A stretch of DNA of 6,931 nt, from the NCBI GenBank assembly GCA_023441845.1, contig JAEZNF010000543.1:1-6931 (forward strand), in the 5' to 3' direction. This DNA is from Bacillota bacterium. GTDB lineage: Bacteria > Bacillota > Clostridia > Acetivibrionales > DSM-2933. Under the pieces are notes generated by a model. That model was not told the DNA's origin. It ran no database searches and saw nothing but the letters and a program-made list of their open reading frames with translations. The position numbers and the translations under genes are program-made. Positions 1-6,618 of the stretch are shown piece by piece. The first letter of the stretch is position 1. Each line of letters begins with the position of its first letter.

Positions 1-2736
1 AAAGATGAGATCGAAAAAATTTGCAGTTTGCTTGAAAAAGCCAGACTTGTAACGCTTGTTGGCCCCGGTGGAATAGGAAAAAGCAGATTGGCACTTAAGG
101 TTGCATTATTATACCTCCCCAAATATAATGATGGGGTTTTTTGGGTTGCTTTATCGCAAATCACGAAAACAGAACAACTGATATCAAACATTGCAAAGAC
201 TTTAAATATACCTGAAATACAAGGACAAAACCTATTTGACGCTATTAAAAATACATTAAAGAACAAAAGACTCCTTTTAATTCTTGATAATTTTGAACAA
301 CTCATAGATTCTGCTTATGTTTTAGCAGACCTGATCGCTATAGCCGCCCATTTAACGTTACTTGTAACAAGCCGACAACCACTCAACGTATATGGAGAAC
401 ATTTGTTTAATGTCCCACCGCTGGAAATCCCAAACCTGTCCGGTGAGCTTACTGTTGAAATGCTTAACAAACAGCCTGCTGTCAGTCTGTTTTTAACACG
501 TGCCAGAGCCGTTAAAAATGATTTCAGCATTTCAGAGGAAAATGTTTCACAGATAGCAAAGCTATGTGTAGCCTTAGAGGGAATACCATTGGCTATTGAG
601 CTTGCCGCTTCCAACATTGCAAAATTTCCGGTAAACGCAATGCTGAATCAAGGTCAAAACCGCTTAAATTGGCTCACCGATGGACCCAATAGTTTGCCGG
701 ATCGTCAGCGTACCATGAAAAATACTATCGAATGGGGATATAACCTTTTGAGTATCAGCCAAAAGAGAATTTTTACAAGGCTTGGTGTTTTTAAAGGAAA
801 ATTCAACATAAAGGCAGTATCTGCTGTAATAAACAAAAAAAATGATATTGACAACTTATATGAGAATTTATTGTCATTAGCAAATAAAAGCATGTTGATG
901 ATAGATTCGGAATTCAAGGAAAGAGATGAATGTTGTTTTAATATGCTTGAAATATTCAGGGAATATGCGGCATTGTTACTGTCAACAGACAGTGAGGAAA
1001 AATTCATAAAAGAATGCCATGCCGATTATTTTTTTTCTTTTGCTATTGACACCCAAAGGAATTTCAATGATTCAAACCGTCAAATGGCTCTTAATATGCT
1101 GGATAAAGCATATTCGGACATAATTTGTGCATTGGAACATTACACGAAAACAAATTGCTTTGAAAAAGAGCTGGAGCTGGCGGTATCAATGGGATACTAC
1201 TGGGAGGCAAGGGGATATTGGGATAAAGGTCAAAGTACATTCAAATCCATAATTCAAAGACAGGATAACTCTTTAAATATTAATTATTATATAAAGGCAT
1301 ATCAATGGTTTGGCAGATTTGTTTTTTTAAACGGAAATTACGAGAGAGCGGTCAAGATTTTCGAACAAGGTTTGCAATTGGCTACCGAAAGAAATGACCA
1401 TATAGGAGAAGCTTCAATTAAGTATAATTTAGCGTTGACAAATAATATATCGGGAAATTTACAACATGAAGTGGAATTATTGAATCAAAGCCTCTGCATA
1501 TACCGTGAAGCCCATTACAAGCGCGGCATTGCAGAGGTGCTTCAAGAGCTTGGCCAGGTTTATTATTTTAACGGATCATATGATATGGCAGAAATGTGTT
1601 TAAATGAAAGTCTTGGCATTTATAAAGAATATGGCGACACGTATGGTATATTAAGGTCATATGGAAGAATGGGCCTTGTTCTAAGGGGTAAGGGTGAGTT
1701 TACCGAGGCAATGCAAATGTTTCATAAATATCTTTTGGGCTGCGAAGAGATAGATGATAGAGTTGAAATAATCTTTGCATTAATAAATATTGCAGAATTG
1801 GTGCGTTCCCAGGGTGATTATGCTACTGCGCAGAGTTATTATTTAAAAAGTTTAAGCCTTGGATACGAACTGGGATATACGGCTATAATAGCACGTATAA
1901 AAAAAGATCTGGGTGAAGTTTACCATTATATAGGTGACGTAAATAAGGCATATGAATTATTCAATGAAAGCCTGTCATTATTAAATAAAACAGGTCATAA
2001 GGGCGATGTCCCCTGGGTATACCGCAGTTTGGCCGAGTTGGAATTAGAGAAGGGGAATTATTTAAAAGCTGAGGAATTATTTTTAATCGGAATAAAATTA
2101 TATATTGAAATAAAGCAAAATACTCTGAGCTATATTTTTCTGATATTTGAAGGACTTGCTGCCGTTTCCACAATGCTTGGCGATTACTTAAGGGCCGCTT
2201 GTCTATTTGCAGCGGCAGACAGGTTATTTAAGAAAGTAGGTAATTTATTGGCAATAGGTGATATAAATTCATTTCAAAACCGGCTAAATACCCTTCGCCT
2301 AAAAATGGATGAGGAATCTTTTGAATTATCATGGAACGAAGGAAGCAGTATGAGTCTTAGACATGCGATGAGATATGCTTTGGATGATAACAAATATGAT
2401 AGAACAATGGCTAATAAAATGATTAATTACATACATGAAAATTATATAAAAGATATTTCACTTAATGATATATCGGAACATTTCAATATGTCTGCTTCAT
2501 ATTTAAGTACAATGTTTAAATACTATACGGGCCAGAATTTTAAAGATTATTTGAACCTTTGCAGGGTTAAAGCATCTAAAGAGCTTATGCAAAAAGAGAG
2601 TAATTTAAGAATCAATGAAATTGCAACAAGAGTAGGTTGCAGCGGTGCTGTGACATTTATCCGCATGTTCAGGAAATACGAGGGCATGTCTCCCGGACAG
2701 TATTATTCCGAATTGACAATAAATAAAAATAAGTGA
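1..2736 (+). CDS. STAND (NB-ARC) ATPase-TPR-AraC transcriptional regulator, 5'-truncated
   Basis: A large cytoplasmic signal-transducing ATPase that probably acts as a transcription activator. The frame is open from base 1, and the first residues (KDEIEKICSLL) match the segment that follows the usual FxGR motif of such proteins, so the true start lies upstream. The TTG at 28 is not the start. Numbering from the first visible codon: Walker A GPGGIGKS 21-28; Walker B LLLILDNFEQ 91-100; TSR sensor motif about 123-125; GIPLAIELAA 194-203; and the DRQRTMKNTIEW segment from 234 that leads into the winged-helix part of STAND proteins. TPR-like helical repeats span about 427-745 (roughly eight). A linker typical of LuxR/AfsR-like ATPases follows (766-789), then two AraC-family helix-turn-helix units (about 819-854 and 869-902). 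There are 911 visible residues. Known for the class (MalT, AfsR): ligand and ATP drive oligomerisation. Inferred: it controls the adjacent GH26 gene. The ligand is unknown. Domain calls are strong; the target is a guess. Confidence 0.9.
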   Translation, partial: KDEIEKICSLLEKARLVTLVGPGGIGKSRLALKVALLYLPKYNDGVFWVALSQITKTEQLISNIAKTLNIPEIQGQNLFDAIKNTLKNKRLLLILDNFEQLIDSAYVLADLIAIAAHLTLLVTSRQPLNVYGEHLFNVPPLEIPNLSGELTVEMLNKQPAVSLFLTRARAVKNDFSISEENVSQIAKLCVALEGIPLAIELAASNIAKFPVNAMLNQGQNRLNWLTDGPNSLPDRQRTMKNTIEWGYNLLSISQKRIFTRLGVFKGKFNIKAVSAVINKKNDIDNLYENLLSLANKSMLMIDSEFKERDECCFNMLEIFREYAALLLSTDSEEKFIKECHADYFFSFAIDTQRNFNDSNRQMALNMLDKAYSDIICALEHYTKTNCFEKELELAVSMGYYWEARGYWDKGQSTFKSIIQRQDNSLNINYYIKAYQWFGRFVFLNGNYERAVKIFEQGLQLATERNDHIGEASIKYNLALTNNISGNLQHEVELLNQSLCIYREAHYKRGIAEVLQELGQVYYFNGSYDMAEMCLNESLGIYKEYGDTYGILRSYGRMGLVLRGKGEFTEAMQMFHKYLLGCEEIDDRVEIIFALINIAELVRSQGDYATAQSYYLKSLSLGYELGYTAIIARIKKDLGEVYHYIGDVNKAYELFNESLSLLNKTGHKGDVPWVYRSLAELELEKGNYLKAEELFLIGIKLYIEIKQNTLSYIFLIFEGLAAVSTMLGDYLRAACLFAAADRLFKKVGNLLAIGDINSFQNRLNTLRLKMDEESFELSWNEGSSMSLRHAMRYALDDNKYDRTMANKMINYIHENYIKDISLNDISEHFNMSASYLSTMFKYYTGQNFKDYLNLCRVKASKELMQKESNLRINEIATRVGCSGAVTFIRMFRKYEGMSPGQYYSELTINKNK

Positions 2737-2763
2737 GGTACATCCAAAAAAAATATAATGAAT

Positions 2764-2815
2764 TTAAAATAATGCTAATAGAAACCACAGTGTGATTAAT
2801 ATAAAATTATTTTAA
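2764..2815. repeat. Perfect 10-bp inverted repeat in the regulator-GH26 gap
   Basis: The arms ttaaaataat (2764-2773) and attattttaa (2806-2815) are exact reverse complements separated by 32 bp. They lie between the regulator stop and the GH26 start. They could be an operator half-site pair, a weak 5'-UTR stem, or chance, since both arms are almost pure A/T in an AT-rich gap. No U-tract typical of a terminator follows. A -10-like TATAAT at 2754-2759 sits just upstream but has no credible -35 at 16-18 bp, so no promoter is called. Confidence 0.3.
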
Positions 2816-2843
2816 GGAGATTCAAATTTAAATCAGATAATTT

Positions 2844-2849
2844 AGGGGG
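2844..2849 (+). promoter_or_regulatory. Shine-Dalgarno of the GH26 gene
   Basis: AGGGGG lies seven bases before the ATG at 2857 and fixes the start of the signal peptide. A second purine run, AAGGAGA at 2814-2820, has no start codon at a useful distance. Confidence 0.8.
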
Positions 2850-2856
2850 AAATTTC

Positions 2857-4029
2857 ATGTCAAAGAAAAAAATTCTGTCTATTCTAGTGGTAACAGTATT
2901 GTTATTAGGTGTAACAATATTCCCGATGACCGGAAGTGCTGAAACCGAACTGAAAATTGGCGCCTGGTTAGGTGAACAACCTACTGATAATGGAGTCAAA
3001 GCGTTTAATCAGTTGCAAAACAGAAATCTGGATATTGTTCATATGTATATGGATTGGAGCACTAATTTTAATTCTATAAGGGCTAATGTAGATTCTGCAT
3101 ATTTAAACAACGCAATTATATTAATTACATGGGAACCTTGGGAATATGATACTGTTCAGATTATGAATGGTAACGCTGACAGCTATATTAAAAGAATGGC
3201 TCAAGATATGAAGTCATATGGAAAGGAAATTTGGTTAAGACCATTGCATGAAGCTAATGGTGATTGGTATCCATGGGCTATAGGCTATAATAGCGGTAAA
3301 AATACAAATAGCACATATATAGCTGCATTCAGGCACATTGTGGATATTTTCAGGAATGAAGGCGCAAACAATATAAAATGGGTATTCACTTTAAACTGTG
3401 ATAATGTAGGACCAAATACCTCTTTTGAAGGAATTTATCCCGGTGATAATTATGTAGACTACAATTCTATAGATGGTTATAATTGGGGAACTACACAATC
3501 ATGGGGAAGCACCTGGAATTCTTTTGATCAGATTTTTTCAAGATCATATAACAGCCTGAAAAACTATAATAAGCCAATTTTCATAGCTGAATGGGCTTCA
3601 GCAGAAATAGGTGGAAACAAGGCACAGTGGATTACCGATTCTTTTAATACAATTAAATCATCCTATCCCAAAATATTTGCTGCGGTTTGGTTTAGCCACA
3701 ATAAAGAAACCGATTGGAGAATCAACTCAAGTGAAGCGACTCTGAATGCGTATAAGAATGCCATAAAAAAAGCAAGTGCAAGTCCGACACCTGCAAATAC
3801 GCCTACAAAGATACCAAATACAAACACTCCTGTACCAACCGCTACAATTTCAGAGGATATCAATGGAGACGGTGCTATTAATATGGTTGATGTCATGTTG
3901 ATAGCCGCACATTTTAATACTACGTCTTCATCCGGTAATTATGATAAAAAATGCGATTTAAATGGTGATGGAGCCATAAATATGACTGATGTTATGAAAT
4001 TGGCTGCAAAATTTAATACTCTTGTTTGA
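2857..4029 (+). CDS. Secreted GH26 endo-beta-1,3-1,4-glucanase (lichenase-type) with C-terminal dockerin
   Basis: An extracellular glycoside hydrolase that probably cleaves mixed-linkage beta-glucan (EC 3.2.1.73) and docks onto a cellulosome scaffoldin. Residues 1-28 are a signal peptide (KKK, a hydrophobic core, likely cleavage after GSA). The GH26 domain spans about 31-305. The acid/base is Glu132 in RPLHEANGDWYPW and the nucleophile is Glu245 in PIFIAEWAS. Their spacing of 113 residues equals that recalled for C. thermocellum Lic26A (E109/E222), and other stretches (SIDGYNWGTTQSWGS, NKETDWRINSS) also match that enzyme from memory. This favours lichenase over beta-mannanase, the commonest GH26 activity. 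A Pro/Thr linker (309-332) follows, then two dockerin EF-hand-like repeats, 334-354 and 367-387, each with Asp1/Asn3/Asp5/Asp12 calcium ligands. Positions 10-11 are Met-Val and Met-Thr, not the Ser-Thr common in C. thermocellum. In C. thermocellum the GH26 module is fused to a GH5; here it stands alone. The gene lies 120 bp after the regulator on the same strand. GH26 and dockerin are secure; substrate is likely. Confidence 0.92.
   Translation: MSKKKILSILVVTVLLLGVTIFPMTGSAETELKIGAWLGEQPTDNGVKAFNQLQNRNLDIVHMYMDWSTNFNSIRANVDSAYLNNAIILITWEPWEYDTVQIMNGNADSYIKRMAQDMKSYGKEIWLRPLHEANGDWYPWAIGYNSGKNTNSTYIAAFRHIVDIFRNEGANNIKWVFTLNCDNVGPNTSFEGIYPGDNYVDYNSIDGYNWGTTQSWGSTWNSFDQIFSRSYNSLKNYNKPIFIAEWASAEIGGNKAQWITDSFNTIKSSYPKIFAAVWFSHNKETDWRINSSEATLNAYKNAIKKASASPTPANTPTKIPNTNTPVPTATISEDINGDGAINMVDVMLIAAHFNTTSSSGNYDKKCDLNGDGAINMTDVMKLAAKFNTLV
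3856..4017 (+). repeat. Duplicated dockerin segments in the GH26 gene
   Basis: Two 63-bp coding repeats (3856-3918 and 3955-4017) encode near-identical calcium-binding helices with the shared pattern D-x-NGDGAINMxDVM and a FN ending. They are separated by 12 codons. The duplication is the normal architecture of dockerins. The near symmetry would allow the dual-orientation cohesin binding known for this family. Confidence 0.85.
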
Positions 4030-4106
4030 ACCTACCTCTCTACCCTTCAATTAATGTCTGCTTAATTCAGAAATAAAGAGAAAGTCTGGACGTTAATAAT
4101 GTAAGT

Positions 4107-4135
4107 TTGACAGGTAACTTAGTACTAAATATTAT
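4107..4135 (+). promoter_or_regulatory. Near-consensus sigma-A promoter in the convergent gap
   Basis: TTGACA (4107-4112), a 17-bp spacer, then TATTAT (4130-4135): perfect -35 and one mismatch in the -10. It points rightward, and transcription would begin near 4142. No open reading frame with a usable start follows before the terminator at 4168, so if active it would make a short untranslated transcript. It overlaps a 6-bp inverted repeat (taagtt at 4102-4107, aactta at 4116-4121). Activity is not shown by sequence alone. Confidence 0.45.
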
Positions 4136-4167
4136 AAAAACAAATAAATAAATAGGAGATTGACAAT

Positions 4168-4220
4168 AAAACTCCTTTCAGGCAGGATAAAATGCCAAAA
4201 AGGAGTTTTTATTTTTTATT
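4168..4220 (+). terminator. Intrinsic terminator between GH26 and antiporter genes
   Basis: An 11-bp perfect stem (4168-4178 with 4199-4209, core ACTCCTTT/AAAGGAGT) encloses a 2x2 internal loop and an inner 4-bp stem (ggca 4181-4184, tgcc 4193-4196). A T-rich run to about 4220 follows on the plus strand. It would end the GH26 message, which stopped at 4029, and any transcript from the promoter at 4107. On the minus strand the T-tract is only the four T of the stem, so it should stop antiporter transcription less well. Confidence 0.88.
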
Positions 4221-4232
4221 ATAATGAAGCTG

Positions 4233-6260
4233 TTACTCATTATGTTCATATAAAACGATACTCTCAATATAGTTAATAAATCTCCTCAGTTCCTTCTCCT
4301 GATCTGCGTTTATTTCGCCGTCTTCATACATTCTGTGTATTTCAGAACGCTCGGCATCAATCACCTTAAACCGCAATTCTTCCTTTATCTCTTCAAGCCT
4401 GTCATTATAAAGATCACCTGTATGTTTTAATTTCTGCAGCATTTTTTCATAATCCAGGAGCACAGCATAAACATACTCCGGTTGTTCCTGCGTTTTGGCG
4501 TATTCCTCCAAACCCGAAATGGCTGCGCCCATAGCTCTCATCTGAATGTCCCTGACGTAATGTAAATTATCTAAATCTGTGTCGTCATTTTTGCGCTTCT
4601 TTACACTTAAGCGACCGAAATCACGGATGACTTGCTTTAAGAAAAATATAGTTCCGAAACGGAAATTATTGTCCAGGGCTTCTTCCCGATAATTAATAAA
4701 TTTGGTTATGGTATTAAAAACCTGTATGTCTATTTCGTCATTGGCCAAAAGATTGTTGATGTACTTTCTTTGTAGGTTTAAAGCCAGTAAGCGTGCCTCA
4801 TTTGTTTTTCGGTTATAATATTCCGCTTGCTGTTCATCGGATTGCTGTCCTGATAGATTCCTCTGAAAACTAACTGAGTATTCGTTTATCAGTTCTAAGG
4901 CCGCCAACTCATTTTCAGCATTTGTTTCTGCTTTGATTTTTTTAATTGCCGTCAACAGAAGTTTATTCTTGGCCCAGGTCAAATCCGCACACTCCTCGGC
5001 ACCTTCGGCAGGCGCTTCTTTTTTGCAGAGTAAAGGCAAAAATACCGTCGCAAGAATTAATAACAGCAAAATTACTCCTGCGGCAATAAAAATAAGCAGC
5101 GAGCGTGACGGAAATATTACTCCGTTTCCTAAAAAAGCGGGAACGGTAAGGACGCCGGCCATAGTCACTGCACCGCGCACGCCTGCGAGGGTTGTTATAA
5201 GCGCTGTCCTTATTTCCGGTTTTTCAGCATCACTTTTCCTAAAATAATAATAAGTTTTGTTCACAAAGGACCATATAAAGCGAATGGCAAGGATTGTAAA
5301 TCCGATAACCGCTACATAGCCAAAAGCCAGCCAATTCCCGATATCAGGGTTGGAAATAGTATCAAGCATTGCCGTAGGAATATTCATACCCAATAATAAA
5401 AACACGAATCCGTTTAAGACAAACAAAACCATGGACCATGTGTTTTCTGTGAGAAGTTGTTCTTGGGCCATGTATGTTTCTGTCTGTTCTCTGACAATGG
5501 AGTGTATTATTCCTGCGGCTACAACGGCAATGACTCCTGAAGCATGCAGAATATCCTCGGTAACTATATAGACGCCAAAAGGAGTCAGAATCTGCAACAA
5601 CGAATGGAACACCGGATCATTTATACCGTTTTTGCGAAGCCTGAAGCGTACAAAGGTTATAAGCAAGCCTAGTAATATCCCGGCGACAGCTCCGATCAGG
5701 AAGGTATAGGAAAAGTCCCAAATCGCCTCCCGTAGAGAAAAATATCCGGTGATAGCTGCTGTGATGGCATATTTAAAGGCTACAAGACCGGAGGCATCAT
5801 TGATTAGTGATTCTCCTCTGACAAGAGCCATTATCTTTTCGGGTATCCTTATTCTTTTGGCAATTCCATTGACAGCTACAGGGTCTGTAGGAGATAGAAT
5901 CGCTGCCAAGGCAAAGGCGGCAGCTATTGGAATGCCGGGTATGAGCCGGTTAATTACAAAGCCGCAAAGCATGGTTGTAAGTATGACAAGAACGAAGGCA
6001 TTACCAAATATCTGAGACCTCATCCCCCATAATTCTTCGCGTGAGAAATGCCGTCCATCATTATACAATAGAGGCGCAACAAACAATAACAAAAACCATT
6101 CTGCGCCGATTTCAAAAGTATAATCCCCTATGATAAGCGCTATAATTATCCCAAATACAATTTGAGTCAAGGCCGTAGGGACAAACGGAATATAATGGCC
6201 GACAATATTGGACAGCAGTAGTCCAAGCATTAATAATAAGATAATTGTTAATAAGTCCAC
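4233..6260 (-). CDS. CPA1-family Na+/H+ antiporter (NhaP/YjcE-like)
   Basis: An integral membrane monovalent cation/proton exchanger used in pH and sodium homeostasis. Start chosen: the GTG at 6260, preceded by GGAGGG (6268-6273 complement) at seven bases. An in-frame TTG at 6281 has no Shine-Dalgarno and would add seven polar residues before the first membrane helix. From the GTG the protein has 675 residues. About twelve hydrophobic segments occupy residues 2-413. Signature motifs are ILSPTDPVAV (121-130), RGESLINDASG (148-158) with the Asn-Asp pair at 154-155 that marks the CPA1 (electroneutral-type) transport site, and GVRGAVTMAG (360-369). A charged cytoplasmic tail of about 260 residues follows, usual in the long bacterial CPA1 group and rich in Glu/Lys helices. 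The gene is convergent with the GH26 gene, with a likely promoter at 6329-6358. Hand counts of single 60-base lines inside it gave about 45-53% GC, against 25-48% in sampled lines of the regulator and GH26 genes. The family is certain; the ion preference (Na+, Li+ or K+) is not readable. Confidence 0.93.
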   Translation of the reverse strand: MDLLTIILLLMLGLLLSNIVGHYIPFVPTALTQIVFGIIIALIIGDYTFEIGAEWFLLLFVAPLLYNDGRHFSREELWGMRSQIFGNAFVLVILTTMLCGFVINRLIPGIPIAAAFALAAILSPTDPVAVNGIAKRIRIPEKIMALVRGESLINDASGLVAFKYAITAAITGYFSLREAIWDFSYTFLIGAVAGILLGLLITFVRFRLRKNGINDPVFHSLLQILTPFGVYIVTEDILHASGVIAVVAAGIIHSIVREQTETYMAQEQLLTENTWSMVLFVLNGFVFLLLGMNIPTAMLDTISNPDIGNWLAFGYVAVIGFTILAIRFIWSFVNKTYYYFRKSDAEKPEIRTALITTLAGVRGAVTMAGVLTVPAFLGNGVIFPSRSLLIFIAAGVILLLLILATVFLPLLCKKEAPAEGAEECADLTWAKNKLLLTAIKKIKAETNAENELAALELINEYSVSFQRNLSGQQSDEQQAEYYNRKTNEARLLALNLQRKYINNLLANDEIDIQVFNTITKFINYREEALDNNFRFGTIFFLKQVIRDFGRLSVKKRKNDDTDLDNLHYVRDIQMRAMGAAISGLEEYAKTQEQPEYVYAVLLDYEKMLQKLKHTGDLYNDRLEEIKEELRFKVIDAERSEIHRMYEDGEINADQEKELRRFINYIESIVLYEHNE

Positions 6261-6267
6261 GATTATG

Positions 6268-6273
6268 CCCTCC
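6268..6273 (-). promoter_or_regulatory. Shine-Dalgarno that sets the antiporter start
   Basis: GGAGGG on the minus strand is seven bases upstream of the GTG at 6260. It falls inside the coding region if the TTG at 6281 were used, which argues that the GTG is the true start. Confidence 0.8.
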
Positions 6274-6328
6274 GCATGCAACTAATGATATTTTGTCAAT
6301 CTTCTCTAAATTTGATTCATCATATATA

Positions 6329-6358
6329 ATCATAAGTATCCTTGTCGCTTGATTTCAA
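6329..6358 (-). promoter_or_regulatory. Probable sigma-A promoter of the antiporter gene
   Basis: On the minus strand, TTGAAA (complement of 6353-6358), an 18-bp spacer, then TATGAT (complement of 6329-6334). Each hexamer departs from consensus at one base. The start of transcription would fall near 6322, leaving a leader of about 60 bases before the GTG. No operator or riboswitch is recognised in the leader. Confidence 0.45.
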
Positions 6359-6435
6359 ATCTCTTGCTGCTTTCCACCTATAATGATACCAGAAATTCAG
6401 ACAGACAAACAAGCTGATTTAAGTTTAGAATTATC

Positions 6436-6511
6436 ATGGAGGAGAGAAAAATTTTAAACCGGAAGAAAAGCAAAGATCGTACTTGAGTTCTTAAAGGAAG
6501 AAAAGTTGCCC
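6436..6511 (+). pseudogene. Decayed IS3-family OrfA transposase N-terminus
   Basis: Reading across frames gives MEERK (from ATG 6436), then NFKPEEK (6450-6470), then AKIVLEFLKEEK (6470-6505). Joined, these resemble the conserved start of IS3-family OrfA proteins (a pattern like RRKFTPEEKAKIVLEVLKEEK), whose helix-turn-helix binds the element's ends. Two single-base losses, one of them near an A-run at 6466-6469, break the frame. After about 6511 the match stops and a stem-loop begins. GGAG sequence overlaps the ATG region. No OrfB, terminal inverted repeats or target duplication can be recognised, so only a scar is called. The match is from memory of the family and is short. Confidence 0.45.
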
Positions 6512-6526
6512 AATGTTAGAATCTAT

Positions 6527-6566
6527 AAAGCCCCTTCTCCCGGTGTTTCCTGGATTAGGGGCTTTT
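6527..6566. terminator. GC-rich stem-loop, likely terminator of the esterase gene
   Basis: A 9-bp perfect stem, aaagcccct (6527-6535) with aggggcttt (6557-6565), has a 21-nt loop. It lies 52 bases downstream of the minus-strand esterase stop, so its expected job is to end that gene. The T-run is better on the plus strand (TTTT then a mixed T-rich stretch) than on the minus strand (TTT then atagatt). It may work in both directions, and on the plus strand it would end read-through from the transposase remnant. Confidence 0.6.
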
Positions 6567-6618
6567 ACTTACATTTAATCCTTATAACTTTGCTACGGCA
6601 GTTGCATATCTCACACGC

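Larger units (their letters stand above)
6261..6618. other. Intergenic region between antiporter and esterase genes
   Basis: This 358-bp stretch without an intact gene holds the antiporter leader and RBS, its probable promoter, the transposase scar and the stem-loop at 6527-6566. A TATAAT at 6379-6384 on the plus strand lacks a matching -35. I see no tRNA, riboswitch or array. The last 50 bases before the esterase stop carry nothing recognised. Confidence 0.6.

Noticed and set aside
28..30. TTG as the start of the STAND regulator
   Set aside because: The frame is open to base 1, and the residues before it match the conserved segment that precedes Walker A, so the gene begins outside the window.
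2713..2759. TTGACA (2713) plus TATAAT (2754) as a promoter for the GH26 gene
   Set aside because: The spacer is 35 bp, about twice the usable length, and neither hexamer has another good partner at 16-18 bp.
4102..4121. 6-bp inverted repeat taagtt/aactta as a terminator of the GH26 gene
   Set aside because: The stem is short and AT-rich with no T-run after it, and a much better terminator lies 60 bp downstream.
4154..4215. Small ORF after AGGAG at 4154-4158
   Set aside because: The only nearby start-like codons are a TTG one base after the motif and an ATA; neither gives a credible peptide before the terminator.
4933..6015. Several plus-strand open frames inside the antiporter gene
   Set aside because: They are antisense to a confidently identified membrane protein, have no ribosome binding sites of note and resemble no family.
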